A DNA stretch of 64,000 nucleotides from Gorsachius magnificus. Taxonomy: Eukaryota > Chordata > Aves > Pelecaniformes > Ardeidae. A program made the position numbers and the translations under genes. The first letter of the stretch is position 1. Each line of letters opens with the position of its first letter. Of the stretch, positions 28,101 to 42,137 are shown one piece after another. A model generated the notes under the pieces. It did no database searches and had not been told where the DNA came from. It worked only from the letters and a program-made list of their open reading frames with translations. The stretch covers positions 13,287,385 through 13,351,384 of the forward strand of contig CM067084.1 in the NCBI GenBank assembly GCA_034008185.1, read 5' to 3'.

Positions 28101-30224
28101 ATTACAAACAAGATGACACCTCCCTGTGGACTGTCTGCTATATTATTATAAATAAATACCCATTCATTTTGGAGTCTATATTACTGCAGAGGATAGATTA
28201 TACCTCAGGTACACAGTAAATATCCCATTGAGTACAATGTCCCTTCCTCGCCAACAAATGAGTTTTGTCTCACATAATACAGTTTCATAAACAAGATAAG
28301 GGAACAGAGAAACACCAAGAGACGGAGAGATCTGCAAAAAGCTCAACTGATATTAAGGAGCTATTTCCATGAAGGGCATGCTAAAAATTCAGTGACTCGC
28401 TGTTAAAGGGGAGTAGAGAGGGGGAGGCAGCCACAGAAGGCTTGTCCTTGCTTCTGAAAGGGAGCAAGCCCTAAAAAGCTTCCCGAGTCCTCCAGACATC
28501 ACTGAGAGAAAGCAAACCCTTCTGGTTTCAAACACCTAGCGGTTCATGCTAACCAGCTCTGATCAGGCACGCCGCAGCATTCGGAAAAATAAAGTAAGGG
28601 CAGTTTAAAATGCTGCACAGCGAAAAGCAAACAGCCTGGGAGAAACCTGACTTGTCTGTATCTCCTTCCCCCCCCCGCCTGCGGAGCTGTCATCATCTCC
28701 AGGTGCCACCAGAGCGCTCCCTGCCCAGGCACCTCCCGCTCCTCCCAGCCACCACCCTGGTGAGACATGGATGCTCAAACATCTGGCCACAGCTTGGCAA
28801 GCACAAGGTTAAAGGAAGGCTGTGCCAAATATGTGTTATTTATTGACCATTTCTCTTATTTACCCTAGGGGTTTCAAGCACTCTGCACCCAGAGGGCAGT
28901 GTTTTAAGCCAACAGCAAAAGCATTGCCATCAGCTCCGCTCTCAGTGCCCGCACTTGGGTCAGAGCAAGGATTCTCTTGCAGCCCTGCGGTTTTGGCAGT
29001 TCTCTGCTCACGTACTTTGGCTGCAAAGAGAAATACCTTCTTTCCTCCTCTGTCCTACTCAGTCGGCCCCCAGTGGTTTGCAAGGACTGAGGGTTGTTTG
29101 TACAACACTCTGCCAGCCTCATGTGGATCATGACAGCCCCTGAAAGTCCAGTGATGAGGGGGACAAAAATAATAATGGGTTTTATCAGTCTTCCATGCAT
29201 CAGGGAAGGGGTGACACCCATGCTGGGCAGATGTAGGCTGGGGGGAAATGTCACCTCCACAATTCACAAGGTGATCAGCGAGTTGCATGCAAGTCTGGTG
29301 ATTGCACCCCTTCACCTTCCAGGCAACCCCGTGCCAGGGAGTTTGGTGGGCAAGGGGGAAAATCCTCTCAAAAAAAATTAAAGGTTCTCACTTCACAGGC
29401 ATTTATTCTGCCTTTGAGGGACCAGGGAGCTCGATGGTTGCTCACATTTTGGCTACCGAAGGCCAGCTGGCAGGGCATGCTGGCGCTCGCCGGCCAATGC
29501 TGTTTGTCCCTCTGCACCCCTCTGCTCTCCTCTTGCTCACAGCCGGTCGCATGATGTCTAACGGCTCCTTCCAAAAGGCCTCAAGTTGCTGGCACAAGAG
29601 GTGGGGGAATATTGCCATTAGAAAGATCCAAGGAATAAATTTTATATATATGTATATATCACGCAAATGGTCAAGCTCCATTCCCCTAATTTTTCTTTTC
29701 ATTGACTGGATTGCCAGACAGATCTACAGAAGCCAACTGAGAGAAGATCCTCTCCCAGATGGAGCATTTTGCACTAGCCCCAATGCCTGTGCCTTTCATC
29801 CCTCCCTCTCCAAGCTGAACAAGCGAAAACCCTCGAGATGCTTTTGACTTTGGATATGTCAAAAAGAGAAAAATCCTCCACCTTCCCACACCCCCTACCG
29901 TAAGAACTGTCCCATTTCACAGATGAGGAGGCTGAAAAAAACAGCCAACAGACTGGAGCCCACTAGGACTGAAGAAGTTGCAGAAAAGCAAGGAGACGGT
30001 CCAGGTTTGCAGCTGCCGAAGCCTGTGCCTCGCTGTCGTTCCCCAGGGAGGCCTCACACAGGCAGGAGAGCAGCTCTGAAAAGCAACGGTATTGTTTGCT
30101 AATGTCGGCAGCTGAATATAAAGCGGAAACAAAAGCGGCATTTTTCTTCCCCTCTCCGTCCCCTCCTTTTTATACTTTCCTCCGCTTCAGTGGCAGAGAA
30201 ACACTTCCCTATGCAGGCACAGAA

Positions 30225-30350
30225 AAAGCGAAGATAATCAGGCAATTTCCATCTCCGATCAAAATGGCAACTTTCCCTTTGATTACAAATTCCAAATAAA
30301 ATTAATATTGTTCCATTTCCTTTGAATGTTTTACAGAAAGCGATTGCCAT
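30225..30350. promoter_or_regulatory. Possible conserved non-coding element with paired TCF/LEF-type cores
   Basis: AT-rich segment with GATCAAAA at 30257-30264 and CCTTTGATT at 30276-30284. These are two TCF/LEF-like cores in opposite orientation within 30 bp, with ATTA cores nearby. Conservation cannot be tested here, and single short motifs occur often by chance, so this is a weak candidate. Confidence 0.2.
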
Positions 30351-32965
30351 TTTTCAGTTGTGTCTGCTGGCCTCCTCCCTACACATTATTTTCACCCCAG
30401 GCCTTTCCAGGCTTGTTTTGTAAAAGCATTAACTGATATTCCTCCAACACAGAGCTGCTCTTGCCATTTCTCTTGCACTTTAACAGAACCCTACGGACCG
30501 CGGTGGGGGTGATGTTGAGCCATCACACTGTTTTGCATACCCTCAGTCTCTTTTTTTTCTGTGTGACGGAACCCCGTTATCGAAAGATGAGGCATAAAAC
30601 CCTTCAGTTTCCCCTTCAGTGGGGCACGTCCTTCCAGCCCACAGCCGGTATCTGGGGCTCTGTTGCGCCTTTACCAAGATTAAAGAGGAGAGAAGAGGTG
30701 AGTTCAGAGCTCGCACGGCTCATTGCACTACGGAAAGTCCCCCTGCAGCTCTTTTACGCTAATGAAAGTGGAATAGGAAAATTTTGCTAAGTAGCTAATA
30801 TGAGAACAGAGTCAAATTGTAAAACACAATACGAGTGCTTTGTGTCCCTACCTGCACCTCAGAAATAGCCACAAAGTTTGCATTAGATCAAGGATTTTGC
30901 TTGCGTCCTAGCAAATGAAAAACGTAATAGAGGCACCGCGCTTCATGGCTAGGTCTGCAAGTGTCATACCGAGGGATTCAGTACCTGTCCCCCACGCCGC
31001 CAAGGGGGCAGCAGAGCTGCTGAAGAAATCAGTTATGTCAGACATGCAAGGGGATGCAATTCCAGCACACAAGTCCCACCCAAGGCCTTACCGAATGGGT
31101 ATGACCACTTGTTAGATTTGCACACGGGTGGCAGTGTTGACTATTTCCAAATTTCACGGTATTCAAGCATCAGGAGACCAAAGGGAGCTCCATGAGTCCA
31201 GCTCACCCCCTTCCTACATAAATCAGCTGGGTCCAAAGTCACAAGGAAATAAATAGCGAACACCACACGGCAGATGCTCTCTGCTCTGTGCCCAGGGCTG
31301 ATGCGCGGCACGGCGGGAGGATGGCAGGAACAGGAGAGATGCGGCACCCAGGTGAGACCCGAGTAGAGGGTCCATGTAGCTGACTCACCCCTCTCCGGTG
31401 AGCATCTCCCCCTGCTGCAGGTCGCCCTGCATCCCAGGAGGTCACCGCTGCAGCACCCTCACCCACCGACCAAGCTGAGTGTGGACCCCCCAGAACGCGG
31501 ACACCTGGGTTTTGACCTCACCTTTGCCTGAGGATATCCGTGTAACGCACAGGGTGCATGCCTGTCATCCCTTAGCAGGGAGAAACAAAAAAAGGCCACG
31601 CGGCAGATCTGGCACGGCAGCGTGTTTATGTGCTCCATTGCCTGCCAAAGCGAAAAGCAGCAATATTCCCAGTGCAGCAAAGCCCAGCTCTCAACAGTCT
31701 CTTCCAAGTTAAAATATCTTTAAGAAAGCAAATTCTGTAATTTCGGGGACATCTGTGATGCTAAACCCACACCAGAATATAAATAAAAAGTAGTGAAAGC
31801 CAGACTTGCCTTGTTACCAGCTCTGCCTAAGGCACTATTTATTAGTGCCGTAACTATCTGGCTACAGCATCCTTAGGATTGACTAAAAACCTGAGGGGAA
31901 AGGAGGAGAGAGAATGGCATTACGCCACACAAGAAATGTTTATTCTTTCCAGCTCAGACAACACAAACACGGAGGCTAACATAGCCAGCAAAAACTGCCC
32001 ATCGCACACACTCTTATTTCTTGGTAGGCTATTCATCCTGTCCGCTTAATTAAAGGGTTAATTAAAACTCTCCACAACCCAGAAAGATGTTTTGAAAAGA
32101 AACTCCAGAAAGTGGATGTAAATTGTTTCTTCGTTGCAGTCGGTGGGCTTTTTCTTATTGACTATTATTTTCGGTCTGTGCCCCGAGAGAAAGAAGATGA
32201 AAGCACACTCCATCCTACCACCTACACTTTGCAAAGGCGAGGACAGACGAAGGCGAGATGGCCACCAGTCTCCTGTGCTTAGAAAGGGCTCTCGTGGACT
32301 TTATTTTCCCAAGCAGCACTGAATGTCTCTTGCAAACTTGTAGGGGGATAAAGAAGAGGAAAACCTTCTTATTTTGGACATAATTGAAAATATGTTTTTC
32401 AGTCACTTGCACACCCTCTCCAAATAGCTTCCTTTTTTTTTTTTTTTCTCCAATTTAATCATCCATTCCGCCAGCTTCTGAAATTCTCTGTATAGACAGT
32501 GACATCTAGTGAAGGAAAACTGAACTTGTGCAGACACAGGGCTGCACCTGCGAGAGCGGAGATGGGGATTTGGAAACGCTGGAACGGAGATCACCAAGGG
32601 TCACTTGCAAACAAGGCTGAATTACAACCCAGCAGAAACTCATTTATTCACCTAGCAACAAAAATTGAGTGCTTGCAAGGCACTGCATTTCACTTGCCTG
32701 GGGGAAAAGGAAAAAAAAAAAATACTGAAAGCAAGGCTGAGTTCACAGGACATTTCTGATTGCCAGAGGGGCTGCCAAGCGCCGGCTGAAGCCCACCAAC
32801 GCATGGAAGGAGGCGATGGTAGATCCCATCCTTATAATTATACCTGCGACAGGCACATCTGCAGCTGCTGCAGTGCCAAAACGCTTGGTGGCCACTCCGG
32901 CCCTTGCACCCTGGGCAGCGTAACGAAAGCTCTGTCCCCATGATTGCAATTAATGGAGCTAATTT

Positions 32966-32977
32966 GGGGGGGGGGGG
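32966..32977. repeat. G12 homopolymer
   Basis: Twelve consecutive G residues followed by AGGAAG. Low-complexity DNA, prone to sequencing length error. Confidence 0.9.
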
Positions 32978-35900
32978 AGGAAGAAGCCTAGGATAATTTG
33001 GTCAGCTGTTGTGGAGCAACAAGAACCTGAATGTTTCTCATTGCTGCTAATAAAAAGCCACATCCCTCTCCAGCCTGCAGCCACGTGAGTCTTCCCGAGC
33101 ACCTGCCTTGAACCCTGGCGTGCAAACAGCTCTTAATGAGCCCCGCATCTTTCCTCGCGTTGGAAGAAGTATTTCTCTGACAGCCGAGGCGTATGCATCT
33201 GGGACTGAGCAGAGCGGCTCAACTGCGAGCTGGGCAACGGGCAACAGCGCTCGGAGGGACGCGGAGGGGGAGTTCAAGCGCTCAGCATCGCAATTAGCCT
33301 GAACGCTGAGAATGGCTCTGCCCTACCTCCTCCATGAGGATTTCCCCCCTGAGCCTGACAAGTCAGTGATGGAAACGAGAAACAGATCCCGTCTCTGCCC
33401 TAGGTCCCCCTCAAGCAGCGGTAAAGGTCCAGGAGAGGAGAGCGCGGGCTCCCAAAGCTGGAGGGAGGGCTGGGGTGCGGACGGCGTGCCCACTGCCCAC
33501 CTGGGAGCCTGCTGCCTTCAAACCACGGCCAAGGCCGTGGGCAACAAAAGAAAGAAAAAAAACCACAGTTGGCAAATTGGCCTGCAGGAGATGCCTGGTT
33601 TCTCACCAAGGCAAGGAGGTGCTCCTACACATCCTATAACCTCTTAGCACTTGGGGGAATGAAAGGGGATAAGTTTGCAGCCATGGAAGACAGACACCAG
33701 GAATGGGGGCAGTTACTGCAAGGAGAGAAACTCTAAAAAGAGGGAGACAAGGCAAAGGAGAAAGAAACAAGCTAAGGGACAGGGACAGCAGCGCTTCTGA
33801 GCACAGGCATGGCTGCTCCTCTGGCAGTGCAAAATAAAGCAGAAGATCCTACAGCGATTATGAGAGGGATCGATAAAATGTACCTCGCTATCTCTGACGT
33901 CTCTGCAAACAGACCGGTGAGCACCGCTGGGGGTCACAGGTGCCAGGAGGTGCTGCTGGCACAGCTCTCTCCGATTCAGGGAGAAGCCCATCCACTTCCC
34001 AGGGTGAGCCCGGGATCCCCGCGTTAGATGAAGGTAGCCCTGAGGACACTCAGGAGGAGCTGACCTGTGGGCAGCACAGCACTGGTCTCAAAGCAGCCTG
34101 ACAGCAGGACAGTAGTTGGAAAATGCATAAAATGCAGCAAATGCTATTTGAAAAACAAATAGCCCCCCGCCCCGTCACCCCGACCCCCCCACCCGCAGCT
34201 AAGGCACCATCACCTCTCCCTGCAAGCAGCCTTAGCATTGCCACATCAGTGGGGCTGATGCTGAATAGATGATAGTGCAAATAAAAAGTACCATCACCCA
34301 AAATCATCATCTCATATTTGATTATTATAAATATATAGCTTTTTTTTTTTAATCAAAAGACAGCTGCTGCAAAGCTCACCATCTATCTCCCTGGAAGGCG
34401 CTGAGAGACTTGGACGCAATTTGCTGGAAAAGGCGCAGTGCTTATTAACCAAGGTGTTTTGGGAAAGCCCCTGCTCTGCCATAATCCTACCCATGCAGCC
34501 GTGGAACTGCCCCAGCTGTGCGGAGCTCCCCAGGCCAGCTTGGGCCCCACCATCACACAATTAAAGCAACGCAGGGCTCATGCTCACATGCTGAAAGCTA
34601 CAAAAACCACAGACAAAACTCATCCCATGACCTGAAGCCGTCAGACACATGAGCTTGTGTTTTTTCCCTTTGAAACAGCCTTGGGCTATGTTTATTTTTC
34701 AGCCAAATCCCACTGTTTTCCAGGCAAGGAAATATGTGCAGAGCCTGCCTGAGTCTTCACAAGCAGGGCCAGCTCTGCCCTTTGCCTAACACCTCACCCG
34801 GAGACGCAGCAGCATTTCATTTATCCTGCTTGTCTCAGAAACTAGAAACGGAGCTGGCCTTCGTGTTCACGCGCAGCCATTTCAGTTAAACTGATAGCCC
34901 AGGCCGTAAGGTTTCCTTAAAGAGGAGAGAGGCCATTGCAACTTAGAGCAGGGCAACCATGCTGTTTCACGAGCACAAGCTAAAGGTAGTTTCCTACGTT
35001 TACCAGAAAAGTCGGTATTGCAATTGCAGAAGGTTTGGGGATGACGCGAAGTTGGCTGTGCCTACCACCAGCAGCCAGACGGGGTTCCAGTCAGTGGTGG
35101 TGTATGGGTTTTACTCCCTGCGTATGTCTGCCCCATACTATACAAAGAGTAAGCGATGCCAGGAGTGCTAAGTCCTGACCTCGGGCCAGGATGCTGCCCT
35201 TTGACAGTGCCCTAAAACCCCCAAGCTGGAACGAAAATCAGATCTTTACTTGGCTGGACTTTAGATCTTGGATGGCACCACAGGAGGGATGCTCAGTTTG
35301 GTCACGGACGGCAAAACAGCCGCCCTTTCCCTTCCAGGATATGCATTCAAGCCTCGCTGGAGTCACTAATGATCAACCATCCCGGCTTGGCTGCACTCAC
35401 AAGCATGATTTTCGGTTCGCAGGTTTGCTCTGTGCCACCCCGCTGCAGGACTGGGTCACCAGGCTGCCTCTAAGTTACCCTCTGGTCTTCCCCTCCATAA
35501 GCTTCAGTGCCCAGGGCTTGTTGTCCATCTCAGGGGGAATTTGCTGCTGTCCTGGTCCCAGCTCAGTGGAGAGGAAACAGATTTAGCCTTGAACAAGGTC
35601 CTATTTTCTTGAGGTGGAAGAGGCTTCACAGGGCAGTCTCTGCTCCCATGTGAAGGGCACGTTGCTCAAAACTGCCCCTCATCTGTCGAAGATACAGAAA
35701 TCCTGAAATCACCCCAAAATTCTCATCTTTTTTCTTTTTTTTTTTTAAATATCACATTCTTGGATGTATCGCACGACTCTTTCCCTGCCCTTGCCTTGTC
35801 AGCCGCCTAGTGCACCACTACCTCATATCGAGAAGCCGAGGCTGAAATGTCACGTGAACACCCACCTTCAGCAGGAGCTCAGGAGGGTCCCGGGCAACTC

Positions 35901-38900
35901 ACCAACACTTCCAACTACTCAAGAGATAATAAAACCAGTATTACTCCAGACTATCTGCTGCCTCGGAGCAGCCCGCTCCGTGCCTGACCCACAGGAGCAG
36001 GAGACAGAGGTGGCGTCAGCTCTGAAAGCCAGGCCTGAGCCACGGTGACACGCCAGACCCCAGGGTGGTAAAGCACCGAAACAAGCAGGCTGAAGAGAAG
36101 CTGGGGGAGATCGACATACAGCAATGGAGGGATTCAGTATTTCCCCCGAAGCCGGCCGCGCCAGGCAGAGCGATGCTTTCACGCTGCAAGGATCAGCGTC
36201 CGACCGTGCCTTTCTCTGTGAATCGTCTCCTGGACTTAGAGCTCCTCAAAGTCTATTACTGAGAGCCCGCATCAGTTCCCTAATATTCCTGGGATACAGA
36301 GTTAAAATTAGAATTTCTTTCCAAGAATGAAACTAGAATATAATTAATTTGGAAAGCCCAGCTGCTCTCTGAGTAAAACAACAACAGCTTCACCCAGACT
36401 CCAGCGTCTACCTGCAGAGGAAAGAGCACCTTTCTACATCTCATAAAGGTGCTCTGGAAGGACAGAATCTATTCGTAATTAAATCTATGTTTGATGCATT
36501 ACAAGTAGGTAATTAGCAGAGGAATTTGCAAGCGAATACACAGAACATTTTTGCAGGGTGCAAAATTTATCCTAGGCACAGCCCGGGTGGCATTTGCCGC
36601 AACTTCTTTGCATTACCTCAGCGGAGCAACCCCTCTGGCAAACAGCTGGTGAGGGGAGGCAGCCCAGGCAGCCGCTTGGGGAGCTGCTGGCTACCAACCC
36701 TTGCCTGCATGGCTGGGGCTTAGCAAAACCTCAGGCTTTGCCAGCTCACCTGCCCGGTCCAGGGCAGCGGGGACCAGGGGCCACTCAACTACATGCAAGA
36801 CGGCACCCAGGACGGCTGCAAAAAAAGCACGAAGCCCAAAACCCCATCAGATGCCCAAAAGGGAGCCTCCAATTTGGCATGTCCAGCAGTGCCAAGAGCT
36901 TCCCAGTGCAAATTTTGGGCTCCCTCGCCCCTGCTGAGGCCGGTCAGGGCTGAGCAGAGCTGAGACCCAGGGCACCCGGCAGGGCGGAGGGCAAAGCACC
37001 CCCAGAGCCCCACCAGCCAGGTTACGAAAGCCATCTGGGGGCACACCAGTACGGGGACGCTTGCTCAACCAGTGGGGCCGGTGACGTGGGGCAGAGCTGG
37101 GCACTGGCCAGGGCTGGATGTCGGCCGGGCAGTGGGAGCTGCCTGCAGCCCTGCCTCCGGCGCAGCCCAACCACCGCGCTGCGGCCAAGCACACCCCCAG
37201 GGGAAAGTCCAGCCCCGGGCTTGGCTGCTGGCGCCACCACTCCAGCCCCTCTTCAATTACAAATTTACTGGCTGGAAACTGATGACTGGCAAGTTTATTT
37301 ACCAAGATGCCAAGGTACCGTGAAACCAGAGTAATGAAGCGTGAAAAAAAGAAGTTGCATTTATTTCCTAAGGTGAATATTAACACCATCTTACCTGAAG
37401 AGCGCGGTGCCCAGCCAAGGATCCTCAGCATCTCCACATCAAAGACAACGTTTCTCCATCAGTACCCACAACTTTGCTTTTCAAGAGGAGGCCAGACAGC
37501 AGCAATGTAGCTTAGTACCTCAATATCCTGTGTGTGATTTGCAGAGCAGCTTCCAAAATACTGTTACTCAGGAAAACTCTGGGACTCTGATTTATAGCTG
37601 TTTAGATCAGGCACCCCTATCGCTGGAAAAACAGCTAAGCCTTCTCAAATGGGACTGGAAACAGGACACTGGATGATCTCAAGGGCTGTGACAGCCAGGT
37701 GGTGAGATGGTGGGGTCCCCAGGTGGTCCCCATGACACTTCACAGCTCAGTCTCAAGCCTGCTAGCGAGCAACACAATCTGCACAAGCAGCACACCCACC
37801 GAGGTACCCGGTGCCCGGGTTTGCTGCCGGCCACGCCGCAGTCAGCAGGCAGAGATGCTCACCTTTACAGCCAGGCAGGTATTCTCCACCCCAGACCACA
37901 GCTGCCCAGTGCATAAGGGCAGGAGCACGGGAAGTTCCTCCACCACCCCTCAGCAATGCCAGGGTGAGGTTCTGTAACAAAATAATTCAAAACTGTACAA
38001 CACCAGAGTTAAAGCTCTCTGGTGTGGCCCTTCTCGCTCTTCCCCTCTCTTCCCAGCTCAGGCTTATCGTCCCAGCAAGCTGGAATTTCAGCCCCTACTT
38101 GGAGGTTGTTTTCTTGGTGCAGGAATCTAACACATCATTTTGCAATCTGCTGAAAGGAGGAGGAGGAGCGGATCTCAGCCAGACTTCTGTGAGACAGGGA
38201 ACACGAGCAGAGGAGAGGGGAGAGGAGGAAGAAAGGCCTCTACGCAGCCTGTCCCCAAAAATTGTACTTCCTCTGATGCAATGGAAGACATGAAACCAAT
38301 CTGAGGTCACGCTCCTCCCAAGGGAGATCTATTTGCATCTTGAAGAGGAAGGAAAGAAGGAAGAAAAAACAATGCTTACACCAAGATGACTGTCCTTACC
38401 TTGGCCTAAGATACCCTCACCCCCAGAGCAGTCGCTGGGAAAGAGGCTGCATCCTCTGCCCGTTGGAGCGCCTGGCAAAGAGCGGCGTTTGCAGACCACC
38501 TCTGGATGGGGAGCAAGGCACCAGCTGCAAGGAGTGATGCTAACGGGCAGCCCCAGCCCCGCTCCTCCTGCCTCTAAACACCTGCATGCTGGGAAGGGAA
38601 TCACTCCCAAATCACCAAATCACCAATAATTGACACCTACCACTGGGTAAGGGCTGCCACTTCCCCCTGACCTGCTGGCAGGTACGGCAGCCCTGCCCAG
38701 CAGAGCCTGACCTTCCTAGAGTCCTCTGAAAATCATATCACCACCTGAGAGCTGTTCAGAAGCTACCACCAAAACACTGACGGTCACATCGATGTCCTAA
38801 ATGGACTATGTGCCCATTTCTGTCTCTCCGAAGACAGACTAAGAGCTGAATGGAAATATTTCCCCCCACGTGCTGAATGGAAATGAATTCTCCTCCCCTT

Positions 38901-41385
38901 CCTCAGCCGAGCACAGCAGCACAAGTGGCCGCAGTGGCTCTAAGGAGAGCTATCCACACACCAATTCCCTTCAATGTTGCTAGTGGTATAAAAGGACTTT
39001 AAAATGGCTTTGCCCCAAGAAGCTAGGTATCAGGTCTTCGGAGCATAAATAATTATTCCAAAAATTATTGTCAGAAAGTAGATACAGAGAGTTACTGAGC
39101 AAGTCAAGCCAAAGGTTGGCTGCCACATGTAGAAGTCCTGGAAATTTTGATTTGACAGGCAGACACCTCTTAGGCAGACACCTATGTCTAAATATGCAGT
39201 ACTCCATTCAATCGTCCCCACTGCGGGGTATGTTCATATCTGAGATGAAGTGACATGCGTGTTTATTTAACGAGATGTTGGAAGTGTCACTATCATTCCC
39301 TCTCCCCTCTTTAACTGCGTGGAAGGCTTTACCATCTGCTGCCCAGACTTCTTGCTACTCACTTCTCAGGGAGACAGATATTGGGTTGAAGTGTCAAAGC
39401 TCCACTTTCTGAGATGCCTGAGTCAGTGAAACGCTTGAGAAATCAGAGCCGAGTGCTTTGGAAGCGACCTCGGCTACCTACAACGCCGCCCATTTTAAAC
39501 ATCCAGCCTCTGCCCTGCTGACACCTCAGGTGAACCTGTTTTGGGGCAGCCTCCCTCAAACCTACCGAGATCCCCACATCTGCCACCAAGTCCTGGCTCC
39601 CAGCTTCTTCCCAGCTGCCCAAAACTGAGGTGAGGCACAGAGGGGAGAGCGGGCGAGCACTTCCAGCCCCGCTGCCTGGGGAGGGAGGATGCTCCACAGC
39701 AGGGCAATGGTGGTGAGGCGAAGGGCTCCTGGGGATGGGGCAGGGCAGAGGGGCATCCCAGGGGTGCAAGGCATCCCATGGCACAGCAGCCACCACCCCA
39801 GGCAACGGCTTCGCTCGTGGCAGAAGTAAGAAGATGCTGGGATGCATGTGCACCATGAAGTTAGAAACCACCATGCTCACAAGCTATCCGTGCTATGCAG
39901 AGGCAAACTGCTACAGATTTTTTTCCTGTTAATCCTCTGCGATATTTCAGCGATGACTGTCCATCCCCCCCAGGATCACGGTTTCCTTTCAGATCATGCT
40001 TTTTCAAGCTGAAAACACTGACAGTGCTAAGGCAGCAGTACCAAACTGCAGCGCAAGCGCTTTCACAGCTGATGTAGGGATGCTGGGTTGGGAAAGGCTG
40101 CCTGACCAAGGCCGTGGAAGGATCATTATCCTCAGCTCATTATTAATCCCAAGGAAGTGGAGTTTGTGGATATCACTGGTTGTACTACATGCTGGAAAAG
40201 TGTTAGTCATATGCATATTTTTTAACAAGTAATGTAGTTCCGCTGAGCCTGGGATTTCCACAGCATTGGAAAAGGATTAACAGTCTGTCTGCTAACCAGG
40301 ATGTTTGAAACATCAGCATCTCCAGGGTAAGAATGGGTCAAAACGTCAAGAAAAAAGCATTTCCCACAGTCTATGCAGACTCCAGCCTGGACCCTTTCTC
40401 TCCCCTCGCTCACTGTTCCCGGCTAGTGGAAACATCAGCCAGCTGTGCACAGGATAGCTGAGATCACTCTCCAAAGGAACTTGTCTCTGTTCTCTAAGTC
40501 ACATGTACCTAAAATTAATTGCATCATTTGTGTATTTTCAGAACATTTTATTTTCTGTGGCAGGCTGTTAGGACTTTTGAATCACCCTGAGAGACACCAA
40601 GCAAACAGTGATTCATATTTTGGAGCTAAATCACCATTCTTCCCAAGTCCCGGGGACAAAGCCGTAGGCGTGGAAAACAGCTTTGTGCATGTTTCTTTTA
40701 AAACCACCTTGTTACTGTCAAGCTGGCTTGGTCACACACAGCTTGGGAAAGCCAACACCCAAAACAGCAGAGAAAAGCACATGTAGTACAGCGGGGAGCA
40801 GGAAACCCTCTCTCCTTCCTCCTCCTCGCAGGTCACATGAGGAGGTGGTTTGGCCTAAACCCAGCTACTCGAGTCATCAGAGTAATAAACTGAATAATGA
40901 ACATATCATACCTCCCAGTCATGAGCTACTGAACGACGGCCAGGCGGCTCGGTGAAACCTGCTGGAGCAGGAGGTGGGGAGCGGCGGCAGGGGGGACGAG
41001 CAGCCAGCTCTGGGGACAAAGGGTTTTCCCAAGGGGCAGGAGAAGCAGAATGAAGAGCCATCAGGCTAAGGTGCACCTGAACGCCAGCGACCACCTGAGA
41101 GGGGCTGAGGACACGGAGCTCAGAGAGGGACCCAGCTGCCTCGTCTCCTGAGCAGGGCCACAGTCAGCCAGCAGCTTCCCTGTCACCAAGCCTGTAATCC
41201 GTCAGCGGTGTTGTGGCAGGTAATGCAACAAAGCCTGGGCTACCTATCCCAAAGGCTGCTGCTGTTACATATTTTCTTTGCCAAATCCCGCCAGAAACGG
41301 CGGGGCCATTCGGCTAGCTCATGGATTACTTGGATCGCCAACCACTCTTTCCTTCCAGAAGCATCTGGCCTTCTAGAAAGGGAAC

Positions 41386-41403
41386 AAAAAAAAAAAAAAA
41401 AAA
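41386..41403. repeat. Poly-A run (18 nt)
   Basis: Uninterrupted A18 between GGGAAC and GCTGATT. No retrocopy was recognised next to it. Confidence 0.9.
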
Positions 41404-42117
41404 GCTGATTACAGTGGTTACAGATCACCACACACAACAGGCATGGAAATAAACCCTAAGTCATGAGTTTGCCCTCCTGATAAGGGTGCCCAGACTCAAG
41501 AGCAGACAAGCCCAGCCAGGCACCGAGCCTGGCTAGCAAGGAACCAGGGCCGGCCGCTTTGCATGGCAATCAAACTTCCGTCTCTACCACGCAGACCTGA
41601 AGCGGAGAGGACGTGAATCAGAGCTGAGACATCTGCAAGGAGTGGTCACGGTGTCCGAAAGCAGAAAAAGCCGAGCTCCCTCCAGCCCTCCCTCCGAGTC
41701 TCTCTGGCCACCTCACAGCATTCCCAGATCCCCGCCGAGGGCAGGCAGCACCACTGCTTCTTTTACAGAAAACAAAACCAAGGAAGTCAGCAGGGCGCTA
41801 ATTACCTACCTTAAAGTGTTGTTTAATTACTTTTCTTGTTCTTTAGTTGTCTTCATTTTAAATCATTTAATCATTAGCGTATCAAACACTGTGCTTAGCA
41901 AGGGGTAGACGAGCCTAGCTGTGTCCAGGCCTAAGTTTAAGCACCTAGCTCTAGGACCCACCTCTGAAACCGCAGCGGCTCTATACATGTTCCAACTTAC
42001 CCTCTTTTTTAACAGAAAAGCGGTGTAGAGAGAAAAACACTGTCAGCAGAGGGCTTGTGAGACTATCATCATCTGTGCTTTGACAATCCAAAAGGAAATG
42101 AGGAGCAAAGATGGATA

Positions 42118-42137
42118 TTTTATATATATATATAAAA
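42118..42137. repeat. TA microsatellite, perfect 20-nt palindrome
   Basis: Reads TTTTA(TA)nAAAA as a perfect self-complementary 20-mer. Simple repeat. Confidence 0.85.

Noticed and set aside
29302..29847. 181-codon open frame in the upstream flank
   Set aside because: No motif, and no sign of codon use or splice structure.
33523..33540. 8-bp inverted repeat CCACGGCC-AA-GGCCGTGG
   Set aside because: Stems of this length with short loops are expected several times by chance in 64 kb.
36847..37437. 196-codon open frame on the minus strand
   Set aside because: GC-rich, stop-poor DNA. The translation has no domain or family likeness and no splice or promoter context.
39157..39183. Short tandem duplication of an AGGCAGACACCT unit
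   Set aside because: Two imperfect copies of a 15-bp unit, probably simple slippage; no further significance.
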